This document shows positions 46,325 to 58,649 of a stretch of 64,000 nucleotides of DNA, in pieces. The DNA comes from Symsagittifera roscoffensis (taxonomy: Eukaryota; Xenacoelomorpha; Acoela; Convolutidae), in NCBI RefSeq assembly GCF_963678635.1, contig NC_087067.1, forward strand, positions 14,275,018 through 14,339,017. The letters are read 5' to 3'. Below the pieces are notes generated by a model that was given only the letters and a program-made list of their open reading frames with translations, was not told the origin of the DNA and searched no databases. Every line of letters begins with the position of its first letter. Position 1 is the stretch's first letter. A program made the translations under genes and the position numbers.

Positions 46325-46342
46325 TGGTGCAACCAAAAGTCT
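46325..46342 (+). promoter_or_regulatory. Primer-binding site candidate of copy 2
   Basis: tggtgcaaccaaaagtct two bases after the LTR end, differing from copy 1 at two positions. Confidence 0.65.
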
Positions 46343-46451
46343 CGAATAAGACCTTAAAACCAACTTAGATTAGAACAAACCAAAACATTAGATTAGAATT
46401 AGACAAATTTAACAAATTCAAAAAATTTTATTTGACGAAAACTTAGTAGAA

Positions 46452-46616
46452 ATGTCTCTACGACTCAATAGACCAAAGCCATTTTTCCAAACAATACGAG
46501 AACTACCCGGTATTGGAAGACGACATCGGACAAGAGACGATATACGACTAGAACGAAATCTACCAATAGATTTCATGCTCTTTCGGCAAAAGCCAACTCA
46601 AACTTTTATAATTTGA
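46452..46616 (+). CDS. Leader ORF0, copy 2
   Basis: 54 codons from an ATG at the same place as in copy 1 (29893) and open to a TGA slightly earlier. TIRELPGIG and TRDDIRL are identical to copy 1. The rest of this copy is riddled with stops, so an intact ORF here is mild evidence of past selection, or simply of short length. Confidence 0.4.
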   Translation: MSLRLNRPKPFFQTIRELPGIGRRHRTRDDIRLERNLPIDFMLFRQKPTQTFII

Positions 46617-46969
46617 ATTTTACCAGCAGTAAACTTAGATTTTCGTTTACTGGCATAGAATTTTAGAAGCAAGTCTACAACGATCATTAAAGGCGCTAAA
46701 CCTATCTATTGATTGTACAACAACGATTGATAAAAACATCCCAAGTCGTTCTCTCTAAAAATCTGCAGTAAATTTAAAACACCTTGGAAAAAAATATTTA
46801 TTAAAATACAAAAAAAAAATTAGTTAGTATAAAAACAAATTCATAGTATATATAAATCATTTCGCCATCCCAGCTTCATCACCTCAAACATAACAGCAAA
46901 CCTTAAAACTACTAATATCATCAAAACCAAAACTTAATCTTTTTCTTTCACTTAAATTTTTACCTAAAT

Positions 46970-47122
46970 TGTCAGGGCTCATCCTTGTATCCACTTAAAC
47001 TAGTCTTGTTTAAAGCAATAGATCATCAGGGCCTTCCTTTGATCTTTATTTAAATTTCACTTAAAGTAAATTAAATTATTTTTATATTTAATATTCTGAT
47101 CATCAAGGCTTATCCTTGGATC
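46970..47122 (+). promoter_or_regulatory. Leader hairpin motif, three copies
   Basis: Related stem-loops at ~46,970-46,992 (diverged), 47,021-47,044 (gatcatcagggccttccttt, continuing gatc) and 47,098-47,122 (exact GATC-AT-CAAGG-n5-CCTTG-GATC form). Copy 1 has two. Confidence 0.5.
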
Positions 47123-47664
47123 AAATAGAACAATTTTGTTCACCCCCTCACAAATTAAAAAGTGTCTAACGACCTCAAACGTCGATTCACTACCCAACCC
47201 TTGATCAAGACCCAGGAATAACAGAGCTTTTTCAAAGATCAACCATTCTAATTAAAATAAACAGTGAATTACTTCGGTTACTCATGCTTCACTTGATCCC
47301 CCCTCTTAGCTGACCCAGGATAATATTTAAGCTTAGTAAGTTTAAAATAGTATCTAACAAACTACTTGCGTTCTAGTTATACCTGAACTTTGTGGATCAA
47401 TTTATTATTCTCCAACCCTTGATCACAAATCACTACCCCTAAGTAAGATTAAGTAAGTTAACCCTTAACGTAGACTAACCACGAGAAAAAAATCATTCTC
47501 ACGAATCGATATATACTTTTCTCTCCAATCCTACAAAACATGACCCAAGTTAAGTAAAACACAAAAAATTAAAACCCAAGTTAAGTAAAACACACAAAAA
47601 GAACTAACAGTTTAAGACATTAGAAATCATTAATACCAATCTTGCATCCATCATCTTAAACCTT

Positions 47665-48119
47665 ATGTCAAGAGACAATTTAGGAAATAAACAAACAATT
47701 ATACTACACAACTGTATAATTAACGACGAAAGATACGACCTTGTAATCACACCACACAGACAAACAATAGGATACATAAGAACAAAACGACAAACTCTCA
47801 GGAAGAAAATTATAAGCAAACAAAAACAAATTATTCGAAAACTATTTTCAAAGCGAAGAAATGCAGTCTCCGAATCAGAAACCAGTGAAATACAAGAAGT
47901 TTACAAATTAAAAGACTCAACAAACAAAAAGTACCAAATAACAATCAGTTATAATTTTCTGACTCAGAAACAACATCACAGTCATCAATAAATGGAAAAC
48001 GAAGATTTAAAAAATCATATACAAACAAACCGGTACGCCTATTAAATTGGAATCAACCAATAAAACAAATTGAAAATTACACAATAACAGTCATAAAACA
48101 CAAAAATGATTCGAAATGA
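47665..48119 (+). pseudogene. ORF1 of copy 2, frameshifted
   Basis: Counterpart of 31009-31467. It is open from ATG 47665 to a frameshift near 47,940, after which the frame ending at TGA 48117-48119 continues the similarity. That stop overlaps the next ATG (48106) as in copy 1. Confidence 0.7.
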
Positions 48120-49740
48120 AGAAAATCGAGAAAACTCCATTCTCCCGTTTTTCATAAAACCACTAGCTGAAGATAGAGGACAAGTACAATTTGTCGAAAT
48201 CTAATCGCAAATTTATTTGAAAAAGGAGATAGCACATATAAAAGAGAAATCCCAGAAGTGAAAATCAAAAGTCAACTCCTTGACCACTATCTAAAAAGAA
48301 CTTGTAACATTACACAACAAAATGGAATTTACACCATAGAAATCAGTTCACCAATTACATTTCATGGTAGATATCTAATTCAAATAGATGACGTAGATAT
48401 TGAATTTTCAAAAGTATTCACAGAATACATAAAGAACATACGACATCAAAACTCACAAAGAGCAAATTCAATATTCACCGATGATTTAATTTCAATTATT
48501 AATAGCTATGTATCAATATTAGAAAGAACAGAATCTCAACATTTCGACATACAACTGTAAGACATGAAATTGCAACATTTTCTGAATTTGTAAACACAAT
48601 CCGTGAAAATTTAACAAGGAATGATAACACGCTTTACAAAAATTTTTAGTAGGATTTATAATTGATTATTTTACGCATAATATTGACCTCATTTCACAAG
48701 CAAAAAAAATTGTAGACCACAAGATACAAATGATGAAACTGTCTGAGCAGAACAATCAGATTATGTTTGGGACCCAGATTGGTCTCATGTATTATTCGTG
48801 AATATACCAACAGATTTATCAAGCCAAACAATTGGCACAATTTCTATTCACAACGATTATGGTAACATATATCCACTCACAGATGACGCAACACCTTTAA
48901 ACTATAATTCATTCTTTCCCAATAGAGCAGGAAACAATAGTTAAAATTCAACATTTATACAACAAGAAAACCTAAACGAAACAAGAAATCTTACAGAGCA
49001 AGATATTCAAACCCCGTCACATTTTGTAAGTGAAGAAATAGTTGAAACAATAGCAACTACAGCACAACAAAATATCTCACCTATTCATCCAAATCTTACA
49101 ACTCCAAGACCAAAAATACCAACATTACCACAAGTAACGTTTCAATCTACAGTAAGACCCTCTGTTTTTTCAAAATTTACACAAATGGATTATCAAACAT
49201 TTGGACCAACGACAAAACCAACACAAAAACAAAGAACATTCTATAGAAGTAATTTTGCAGAACATAATTACAACTACGTAAATAGACCACAAACAACCAA
49301 ATCCTCTAGAACAAATACTCAAAACCACTTATTTTTAAAAAGTCAAAAATTACAACAACCATCATCTAACTCAGTAAATTTTAAGGATTATCCACAAATT
49401 CAACAAGATTGAAGTGAAAATTACCCGTGTTTTCAACAAAACAAATATATTACGCAGAGAAAATATACTAGACATCAAACACCTTACTTACAGCTAATTA
49501 TTTTCCACCAGATGATGAGGAATCTTATAAACAAAATCATCAACGATTTTACCGAAACCAGAGACCTCGTTCTTACAACATAGATCAACCAGAGATTTTT
49601 GAACCAAATACACAAGAAGAAATACGACAACCTAGAACAAATCCAACATCCCAGAATAATAATTTTCAGTCACAAAACCCAGTAAATACACAATCCTACC
49701 CACCAACTCAAATGCATAATGAAATTCCACTACCGAAATA
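48106..49740 (+). pseudogene. Gag N-terminal part and Pro/Thr-rich linker, copy 2
   Basis: Similar to copy 1 ORF2 up to ~48,985 (best in 48258-48560), with several stops. It then continues as a Thr/Pro/Gln-rich linker (~48,990-49,740) that copy 1 lacks. This shows that ORF2 leads into Gag and is not a separate short gene. Confidence 0.6.
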
Positions 49741-49789
49741 TTTACAATAACATGAAATAACAAAAAGTGAACTTACGAATTTTTCACAA

Positions 49790-50635
49790 ATGCCAAATGC
49801 CGTAGAATCACTACAGATGACTATGAATCCATACCTAATGGGTGGATCATCAATATCATTAAATAAGCCACTAATAATATTCACAGGCACAGACCCTGAA
49901 TACTCTGTAGAAGATTATCTAAACGCAGTCACAGCAAATCTAATTGTGAACATAGGACCTGAACCAGTAAATACGCTACTTCATCAAAACTGGATACATA
50001 GATGCACAGCATTAATCCAAACTACACTTGATGGCGCAGCCCAAAAATGATTTTCAGTTTTACCTAAAGATATAAAATCAGATTGGAAAAAGTTCACACA
50101 AGAATTGTCGATATTGTTTGACTCTGAAAGAAACAAACAACATCAAAGAGTTTTATGCAATGAAATTCGTAGACTACCAAATGAGACAATTAAACAACTC
50201 GCAGTAAGAATTGAAAGATTAGTCCGAAAAGCATATCCACTCAACACTCATGATTAGAAATATACAAAGATGACAAAAATTTCAATGATAACTCTAACAC
50301 CTCAATTACGAAAAATAGCAATGAAAAAGAGAGCATCACATTCTTCCTCAATTCGAGAACCAGACTTAGACTTTCGAAAATTAGTTGATAAATTTGAACA
50401 AGCAGAAATCACTATGAAACTGGAAGAAACAAAAAATCTAAAGCTACAATATGTCAATAATATTCAAACCACTACTACACAAATAAGAGATATACACGAC
50501 TCAGATGCAGATCTATTCCAAAAAATTATTTAAGTTTTAAATATATATGAGAAAAAACCAAATTTTAAAGTTAAACCATCATTCAAAAAATGGTGTAACT
50601 ATTGCTGAAGATACGGACACAGCATTGCTGAATGT
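49790..50635 (+). pseudogene. Gag capsid and zinc knuckle, copy 2
   Basis: One reading frame with three in-frame stops (50048, 50255, 50531). The capsid-like part has IFTGTDPEYSVEDYLNAV (~49,877-49,930), W-K-x-F-x-x-E-L near 50,085 and an R-L-P-N-E-T/I-K-Q-L-A-V-R-I-E-R block near 50,170-50,220, the usual layout of a retrotransposon Gag. It ends with a C-x2-C-x4-H-x4-C zinc knuckle at 50594-50635, whose first variable position is now a TGA. Gag packages element RNA in cytoplasmic particles. This domain is missing from copy 1. Confidence 0.8.
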
Positions 50636-50639
50636 AGAA

Positions 50640-51780
50640 AAAAACAGCAGGACAATCAAAACAAACCCAAAAAGTGCAAAAAACCAAACAAATCTTTTCA
50701 TCAGTACATGGAGAAAGATCAAAATTTACCTAACAAAAACATCCACAGCAGTAATAGTTCTGGAAAACCACTCCCAAACATTTCATTTTTTTCTAAAAAT
50801 CAATCACCTTATAATTCAAACTACAAAAGACAATCACCGAGCCAAAAAAAATTACGTAATTGCTCACAAAACAAGTATAGTTGATCAAATAGTCGAAACA
50901 ATTAGTATAGAAACAAGTATTCAAGACCAAATTCAAGCCGACCAGAATTTTCGTTTGAAACCAGTTCCCGCTAACAATCTAGGAATAGACACTATTCCAA
51001 TGATTCATCAAGAAACTCTTTATTTAATAGAAATAGAAATTATTCCATTAATGGGAATAGAAATTAGTCAAATGATCGAAACCAAAGATATCAAACAATA
51101 GATCACGTGATTGTTCTAGTAATAGATCAAATTATCAAAGATCAAATTAATACAACTATTAAAAAAGATCAAGCATTAACTCACAAAATAGAATTTCAAA
51201 CTATAACAATAGACAAAGAAACTACTCACAATCACAACCACCACATAGGAATAACACACGTTATCCAGATTCCCAAAACAAATATAGAAGCAACACATCA
51301 AAACATCAAAGACAAATAAATCAAGTACAAACAACTGAAGAAGTCAAATCAGACCCCCCTAGTATCGATAATTTTGAAAATGACTACAAATCTCTCATAT
51401 ACGAACAACCATTTCATTCCCATATCTATGAAACTGTAAATCTATCTAAATGTTGAAAATATCTATACGAACAACCATTTCATTCCCATATCTATGAAAA
51501 TGTAAATCTATCTAAATGTTGAAAATGACTACGAACCTCTTATATACGAGCAACCATTTCATCCCCATATCTATGAAAATCAGACAGAGTTTCTTCTAAA
51601 CTATTACACAAGACCGACAAACAACAACGAAACAATTGAACAATTAGTAGATGGGAAAACAGAAGAAAAACCTGTAGAAACTTCAAGTACAAATCACATC
51701 TATCAAAACGTACCAAAAAAACCGCCTAAGAAAAAAGTTTTGGACAATTTCATTCATCTTAGAAAGCCCAAAAAGCAATG
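50640..51780 (+). pseudogene. Low-complexity Gag/protease linker, with 63-bp tandem repeat
   Basis: Ser/Asn/Gln/Arg-rich in shifting frames, as expected downstream of a zinc knuckle. At 51,399-51,590 a ~63-bp unit built on 'tacgaacaaccatttcattc' and 'catatctatgaaa' occurs three times, the last one diverged. The repeat lies in the coding region, so it would have repeated a ~21-residue motif. Confidence 0.6.
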
Positions 51781-51789
51781 AATTTCAAC

Positions 51790-52110
51790 CACTAGATCTC
51801 GAAATTGATTTTTTAATAGATTCTGGAGCAGAATCAAACATTATCAACATTCCCACATGAAATGAAATCAAAAATCTACATCCAAATTTAAGAATTCTCA
51901 AAACAACAAGTAGACTAGCCACAGCACAAGGCTCAACCTTCACAATTTACGGAAAAATTCGACTTTTCCTTGTTCCTACTAAAACAATGGAACAAAACAA
52001 ACTCTTGAACAAACCATTCAAGCAAATCTTCCATGTCACAGATATAAAACACAATATCATTGGAATCCCACCCATTTACCACAAATTATATACTAACATA
52101 AATGAATCGA
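51790..52110 (+). pseudogene. Retroviral-type aspartic protease, copy 2
   Basis: FLIDSGAESNIINIP with the catalytic D-S-G-A at 51820-51831, a later GSTFTIYGKI-like strand, and F-H-V-T-D-I-K-H-N-I-I-G-I-P near 52,030-52,070, the expected second conserved block. A TGA near 51,857 and later breaks inactivate it. It cuts Gag-Pol in particles. Absent from copy 1. Confidence 0.8.
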
Positions 52111-52120
52111 ACAGCTTAAA

Positions 52121-53279
52121 GAAATATAGCTATGAGGGTTGGAGTATTTCCTCTAATCTTAGAATTAATTTTTCCTCTATTTACTAAGGTTGACGATTGG
52201 ATAGGATTCTCGAGTCAATCTTGGTTGAGTCCAGTTCTGTTTGGTCGTCTTGAGGAGTCCTGTCCGTTGTTCTTTGTGCACTGGGTTCTTCTCGATCGTA
52301 CTTATCTCGATTTACTGTTTATTGAGAAACATATTTTCTGTTTTATTGGGAAAAAAGAGTAGTTTTTCTATTTTTGTAAAAGTGAAAGAGAAAAATATTC
52401 ATTTTAAAACTGAAGTTGTTAAAGTAGAAGACTTGCTGCTGGCTGTGCAAAGCAAAACACCGAAGATTTCAGGCCAGTCCTTTTGCTTGTAAGCATAAAC
52501 CGGCGGCTATTCATCGTTAAGTATTCAGATTTCACTTAGTCCTTTTTCTCCCTTCCTCATAAGGGAATTTTCAACTAGATTCTATTTGGTTATTTCAAAT
52601 CATATATCCTTAATTTATTAGTCCACTTTGATTAAAATTGCAGCCTTTAGTTCAATCTTATTAAAAATTCATAGTACTTTTTCTGATGCATCATATTGCA
52701 GGTGCATCTCTGCTTAATCAAAGCAAGGAAAATTCCTGTGCAGCCGGCAATACTGCTAAATTTTTATCCACCTTGTTTCAAGTTATAGTTAAAAGGGACG
52801 TGTTAGTAATCGCAGCTCTTTTAAAACACTGAGCATGAAGGAATGAGAAAAATTTGTCAAGTATTTGAAAAATAGTAGTTTTTCAAAACAAGAATTCATA
52901 GTCCTAATAAGAATAAATCAGTCAATATCTGATTTAGTGAAAAAAGACTTTAATTTAAATGTCACGCTCCAACTTAGAATTGGGTCAATAAAAAACATTT
53001 TAGAAAATGGTCCTTTGTCCGTGTAGTATTTCCAATACTACTGTAGTGAACCGTGATTATGAGGATAAAGGTGTTCGTTCGCGCTCGAGTTTTGCAGAAA
53101 GTAGAGTATAATCTACAGAAAAATCAATAATATTGAAAACAAAAATGGAGATTAAAACGTATCTTTTGAAAAAATAATCGAATCTAATGGATTAAAAGAC
53201 CACTACATTCTTCTAATTTGCCATGTTAATTGATTATATAGACAGCATTTTAGTCAACCAGAATCAATCTTCTATAATC
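52121..53279. other. No supported gene
   Basis: Begins where similarity to the retroelement ends. A plus-strand open stretch (52132-52362) straddles that border and has no motif. Nothing else is recognised. Confidence 0.4.
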
Positions 53280-54480
53280 CAATTTTATCCATGAAACTTC
53301 GGTCATTACGAGGCCAAACTGTGAACTGGATAGACGCACAGTTTTGCGTCTGAAAGTTCCTGGATTCCATAGACAAACCTTTAAACATGTTCCAAAATGT
53401 CTGTGGATTCCACTTTCAAAACTTCCTTGGACTCCCCATTCAAATACCTGTAACGTAAATTTTACACGCAAAACTTGTAAGCGGATTCCGCAAACTGTAT
53501 GTGGATTCAGGATTTTGTTGTTTACTGAACTTGCATGCGAACAATTAAAAGCTATAGCTTGAGTTCTTATCTATAGCAATGCGGAAATTAAAGGCAACGA
53601 CCATTGTCAGCGGTGTCCTACAACAAATCTCAAAACATTTGTTAACTAAATTGGTGGATGTAACCTGTTAGTATTTTGGAAAAACAACGCCGAAAAAATT
53701 CAATATTTGTATTCATTGGCTTGAGAGTGTTTGGAAACACAACGCAAAGCGTATCGCTAAATTGGGTCAGTATTTGGGATTGCATCAGTATTTGGGATCG
53801 AGGTTCAAATCGAAGAAGGTCAGAGTTTGGGATCGGTATGTCAGTATTTGGGATTGCATCATTACTTGGGATTGAGGTTCAGATCGATGTAGGTAAGAAT
53901 TTGGGATCGGTAGATTAGTATTTGGGATCGGAGTTCAAAAAGTCAGTATTTGGGATCGAAGTTGAGATCGAAGTTAACAGGATTTGAGATTGAAGTTGGG
54001 TTGACTGGAAATGAGACCAAACGTTTGGTATTTCAACTGGTAGTTGATCAATGTAGGAATTGAGATTAATTTTTCTGGTGACCAGTAATTAAAAGATAAT
54101 TTTAAATGCTATAATACACATATAGATATGTTAAAACGGAATCCACAAACAAAATGCGGATCCCACTTACACTTTGTGGCTTTCGCTTACAGTTGCGGAA
54201 TCCGCAACAGCTCAGTTTAACTACACAAATGTTTTGTTATTTATTTATGGATTCCACAAACTATTCTGGATTCCGCAAGTACTGTTGCGGATTACGCAAA
54301 TTCGTCTATCTTTGAAGCGATTTTAACACGTACAGTGTTTTAAGTATTTTGTTTGTGGAATCCAAAACAGCGAAGAAGATCAAAGAAAAGTAGCAAAGTT
54401 GCGAATTCTGCGACAAATATGATTTTGGCCTGTTGTGGAATCCGCTTACAATGCACAGAATGCACAGTTTGGCTTCTTTA
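53280..54480. repeat. Clustered short repeats: GGATTCC-type motifs and TTTGGGATC minisatellite
   Basis: Two patches (~53,290-53,520 and ~54,125-54,480) are dense with variants of tggattccgcaa / ttgcggaatcca in both orientations (about a dozen). Between them, ~53,765-53,990 has an irregular minisatellite of 'gtcagtatttgggatcg' and 'gaggttcaaatcgaag' type units. No coding sense is apparent. Confidence 0.7.
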
Positions 54481-55526
54481 TGTTGTTGGTTCCAACTAAA
54501 AATTTACAAAGAACTTGACAAAAAAACGATGTGCCAATTTTAGTGAGGAACTAATTTAGAGAGAGAAGCGCAAAAAAACTATGATGAGCCAATGAGTTAA
54601 AATTTTATGTTTGAAATTTATGTCAAAGTTTATTTAAAAACCTGCAGAACCAACATTCGATCATATTAGCACCTGTCTATACAAAAAATGAAACAAGGCT
54701 GCTCTATGATGTATCTTAAGTACTTTTTTCATGAAAATCATGAAGTGTTTAAAACAGATGAACAATTTCACAAAAAAAAATTTTTGGCATTATTTTTTGA
54801 TTAAATTTTCTCAGATGGTATAATAATCAATCAAAACAGTGTTAGTTAAAAGTCAAAATGTTAGGGGAAAAACAGGACAAAACAACAAAACTCGGATCTT
54901 AAAGATTCGAATAGCGAATTAACGAGATAACTCCTATCAAGATGATGGCCCAATTGTTCGCATGTTAACGCATAGTATGACCCATCAAAAATTGCCATTA
55001 TGGACATACGTTTCTATATAAAGTTCCTATAGAAAATTATATAAAGTTCCTACTAATTGCTTTGTCATGGTTAATTTGTAATTTTGAATCTGTGATCATA
55101 TAATATCAAACTGATATTTTGAATTCGAGACGTCAGTATCGGAAACTTTTTAAGCAAAAACTCTGCCGCAAAGAATTCTTGTTATCATGGAAGTTTGTAC
55201 GGAGAATAGACTAGGCAATCACGTAACAAACATTTTATGCCAACAAACATTTTACAACATACTGCGCATTAAAAATCGAGCAAGCGAAGAAACACGAATT
55301 CGACAGAACACAACTAATTATAATGAGTCATCACTAGCACCAGACACGTCTTAACTCGTGTTTTCAGTTCGAATTTTCAGTTTTGAAGTGCGAGTACAGT
55401 TTCTACCGTTCTTCGAAACTTTCTTAACGTGCTTTTGTTTGTTAATATGCAGTTTTAGAAAGTTATCTCAACAACTGTTCTTACATTTTCATTTGGTGGA
55501 CCGTTTAAAAAATTAGTATATATTGG
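54481..55526. other. No gene seen
   Basis: AT-rich, no recognisable domain, repeat array or RNA gene. Confidence 0.45.
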
Positions 55527-55680
55527 CGCCGAAGGCACCTTTAGAAAAGTTTTGGGGTCAGTCAGCCAAAATTGGATATCTCAAAATAGTGCAAAGGGGG
55601 AATCCTAACATGGAGTCGAATCCCTAAAGAAAAAAGGACGTCCGCAACACCCCCCCCCCTAAATCCGCCTCTTGTAGAAA
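55527..55680. repeat. Dispersed repeat with partner at 14505-14615
   Basis: Starts ttggcgccgaaggcaccttt, contains 'aaaaaaggacgtccg' and a C-rich run, and ends with CCCCTAAATCCGCCTCT, matching both ends of the copy at 14,505. It is about 45 bp longer in the middle. Confidence 0.6.
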
Positions 55681-55849
55681 CGTATAAGTATCCTGAATTA
55701 TTAAGTCATGGATAAATCTGACTTAAGTGCTAAATAAATTAATCAAAACCTGCAATTTCTTTCACTAAATCCGACCACGGAATTTGTTTGCGAAACTGTT
55801 TCCAAAAAGTTACTTAATTTTTCAGGTTTGAAAATTATTGTCAAATTTT

Positions 55850-56790
55850 CTTATTTTTTTTGTCGGGTGTGCGAAATCATAGTTTATGCCAAATTGTTGG
55901 CAATATCTTTTTCGGTCAACGAATCTGAACAATAAGTTAATTAACCTAAAACTGCTCAATTCGACGCCGGTTTCCAGTTTTATCACTAAAATTTCCGCAA
56001 GTAAAAACCACTCAAAACCCCTCAAAAAACTAAACAAACCCAAAATTTTAATAAGTTATCACCACCTAAAATGCTCAAGGTCACCTATGCTGTCACTAAT
56101 TTGGCTTTAACTAGAAAACTAATTTCCGGTAAAAAAAAATTGATTTTTTTTTATAAAGTTGTTTTAGATATTATATTTGAAATTGTGAGATCAACGTTCA
56201 TCCCAGAGAGTAAATCAATTTTTTTTAGTATTCATTGAAATAACTCCATTTTATTATTGACTGAAATTGATTTCTTATATCTCATCTTACTCGGCCCCAA
56301 TAGACGAAACAAACTTGATCGACGTTTATTTTTGGTGCTTGAAAAAAGAGCACCAGCGCGAATCGAAAGTGAAATTACGCGTTCGGTAGCCAAAATGGAA
56401 ACAAGTTACCCCTTCAAGTACTGAATAACTCGCTAGAAACGTTACGTTATCTCTGTGTCAATTTATTAGTTTTCTCAGAGTCTTTAAAATTACTCGAGTT
56501 TTGTGACGCCAAATTTTTAGTTTTATCTAAATTATTCATCTCCTAAAATCTTCGTCAATTCTTTCTTCTTACATTCGGTAAGTGAATTTTGTACATGCCA
56601 AATTATTAATGCCAAATTGATGGCAATATGTTTTTGATCAACGAATCTGAACGATGTTAATTAATCTAAAGCTGCTCGTTTCGACTTCGTTTTCCAGTTT
56701 ATCACTGATTTGAGACGTAAAAATCAGTTCAAAAAACTAGTTAACCTAAAATGCTGTAATTTTTGACCAGTTGAGTTTCTCAAGGTCACC
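55850..56790. repeat. Direct duplication of ~250 bp, copies ~700 bp apart
   Basis: 55,860-56,095 and 56,560-56,790 share 'atgccaaatt.ttggcaatat', 'tcaacgaatctgaac', 'ttaatta..ctaaa.ctgct', 'tttccagttt.atcact' and 'tcaaggtcacc' in the same order. No coding function is seen; the 74-codon open stretch at 55886-56110 is inside it and not conserved in the second copy. Confidence 0.65.
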
Positions 56791-57430
56791 GAAATTTATC
56801 GGAAAACGTCTTATATTTTTGAAATAGATCTGAGAAACTAAAATAGCGTTAAAACTGCAATCGCACTTTCAAAACTGCATTTGAACTAACAAACGAGCAA
56901 TGCGAAATGAGTGCGCTTTTTCGGAAAACTTCGTTTTTACCATATTTCCTTGACAGAATTGAATTTTTTTTTCAATCAACGACAATCTGCCATGTATTTT
57001 TTGAGAGTGAAAAAAAAAACGCTCAAAAAGCCGACAAAAATACAAACGAAAAAATTTCGCGAAGCATTTTGATTTAATTTAAATTTGAAGACAAACGCAA
57101 AGTCAATCCAGAAGACAACTCAGAAATTTTCACAGAAACTATAAGTCCGATAGATTAGTTAAAGGCTATAGAAGCACTAGCATTACATATCAACATGTTT
57201 GTGCCGGTAATCTATTTTCTCTTATGACAAAAAAATTATCATGAGTTCACCAGCTGCAGCATTAGAGTTCACATATCATTTCCTAATTTAAATTTAAGTA
57301 ATTGTTACAACCCTTTATTAAGTTTAGGTGATCAACTTAAATTTTGCCAAATTTCTCGAGCACACGTACAAAATTTGACCCAAAATCCGACGATACATGT
57401 AAAAACACAGAACCGAACACAAAACTGAAC
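56791..57430. other. No gene seen
   Basis: AT-rich intergenic sequence before R1 copy 10. Confidence 0.45.
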
Positions 57431-57432
57431 AA

Positions 57433-57892
57433 GACTGCTCGTGTCAAAGCAAAGCCCTAAAATTTTCGAGTGCCTATTGAGGTCTATGGGGCAGTAACAA
57501 TATGAAATAAATAAAAGTATTAAATAAAAACGATTTTTTTCAGCCCCCCACGCGACATTTCAAGTACAACGTGATAGCTTTTGCTTCTAGTAACACTGGC
57601 GAATAAGCTTCTTTTAACCAATTAGGAACGATTCCAATGACGGATTAAGTCTCCGCTTAAGTGCTAATCGCGCAAAATATATCGCGCCTTAATTGTCCCA
57701 AATTGGCCAAAAGGCAATGTTTAAACCCCCCTAATTTTACGAAAAATGATCACAACGAAACATTTTTTCAAATGTATGCTCAAAATACCTTTTGACTGTC
57801 AAAAATGGCGAGTTAAAAAGTCGAGTTTTGTCTGAAGAAAAAACCAATACGAGCACAAATAATCCGTTGCTTTCGTTTCGGAAGTCGGAACA
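57433..57892 (+). repeat. R1 repeat, copy 10 (diverged)
   Basis: Plus-orientation copy starting gactgctcgtgtcaaagcaa and ending gtcggaaca. Shorter than the others, with small deletions, a mutated left hairpin and 'ctccgcttaagtgctaatcgcg' at the centre. Confidence 0.82.
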
Positions 57893-57894
57893 AT

Positions 57895-58640
57895 AAAAGT
57901 CTGTGTTAAAAGACTTAGCATTGGCTGTACTTAATAGTTGGTTATTGATCAAAACGAACACTTCCAAAACGAACACATTTTATTGCAATATTTGCGACTT
58001 AGGTTACAAAAAAGACCGTTCATACTATGATAGAAACATTGCGTGTAAAATAAAACTCAATTTATCAAAACTGGATCAAAAGACAAAATTTGATCTTCCG
58101 CTGGGAAGCAAAAATTAAATTCTACCTGAGAAAATAGACGTCGTTCAGGTTTTTTTACACCATTTCATGCTCGTACTTGGAGAGTGCAATTTTGCTGGTC
58201 TTCATCAGATGAATTCAAATTGAAGTCAAACATAGCCAACAGACTTTTGTCAGTTTTCTTTACCAGAGCGACACTGGACTTCCTAATTACAACGCCATTT
58301 TTAGGGTTACTGTGTACACTCTCAGATTTAACTTCTGAAGTAGCTTTCATATGTGTTTAAGGTGCGTTGGTACATTTGGCCTGAGGACCCGGTATTGACT
58401 ACGGGCTCGTTCTTTGTTATCAAAACGGGGGTTTGTCCCTCTGGTTTAGCTGTACCTCGTCAGTCAGTTTCAGTGGGTGACTTCTGATTTTATGTCATAC
58501 ACGAGATCCGAGCAAACAACCCGACTCGTGTTCGATGGGTGTAGCATGTCCTGTACTGCAGGGTCGTTTCATCTAAACAGATAGTAATACCCGTGACTAA
58601 TTCAGTTTGTACAGGGAAAGTTTTTAGATTGTGCAGAATC
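57895..58640. other. No supported gene
   Basis: Short open stretches without motif. GC content rises after ~58,350. Part may be the 3' region of the minus-strand retroelement that follows. Confidence 0.4.
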
Positions 58641-58649
58641 GTGTTTGCC

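Larger units (their letters stand above)
46223..52120 (+). mobile_element. Truncated copy 2 of the 14-kb retroelement family
   Basis: Begins abruptly inside an LTR (46223-46322 matches the last 100 bp) and continues through primer-binding site, ORF0, leader hairpins, ORF1, Gag and protease, ending near 52,120 after the protease. Reverse transcriptase and everything downstream are absent. Many stops and frameshifts. The stretch ~48,985-52,120 has no counterpart in copy 1 and therefore defines at least ~3.1 kb of the element that copy 1 lost. Confidence 0.9.
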
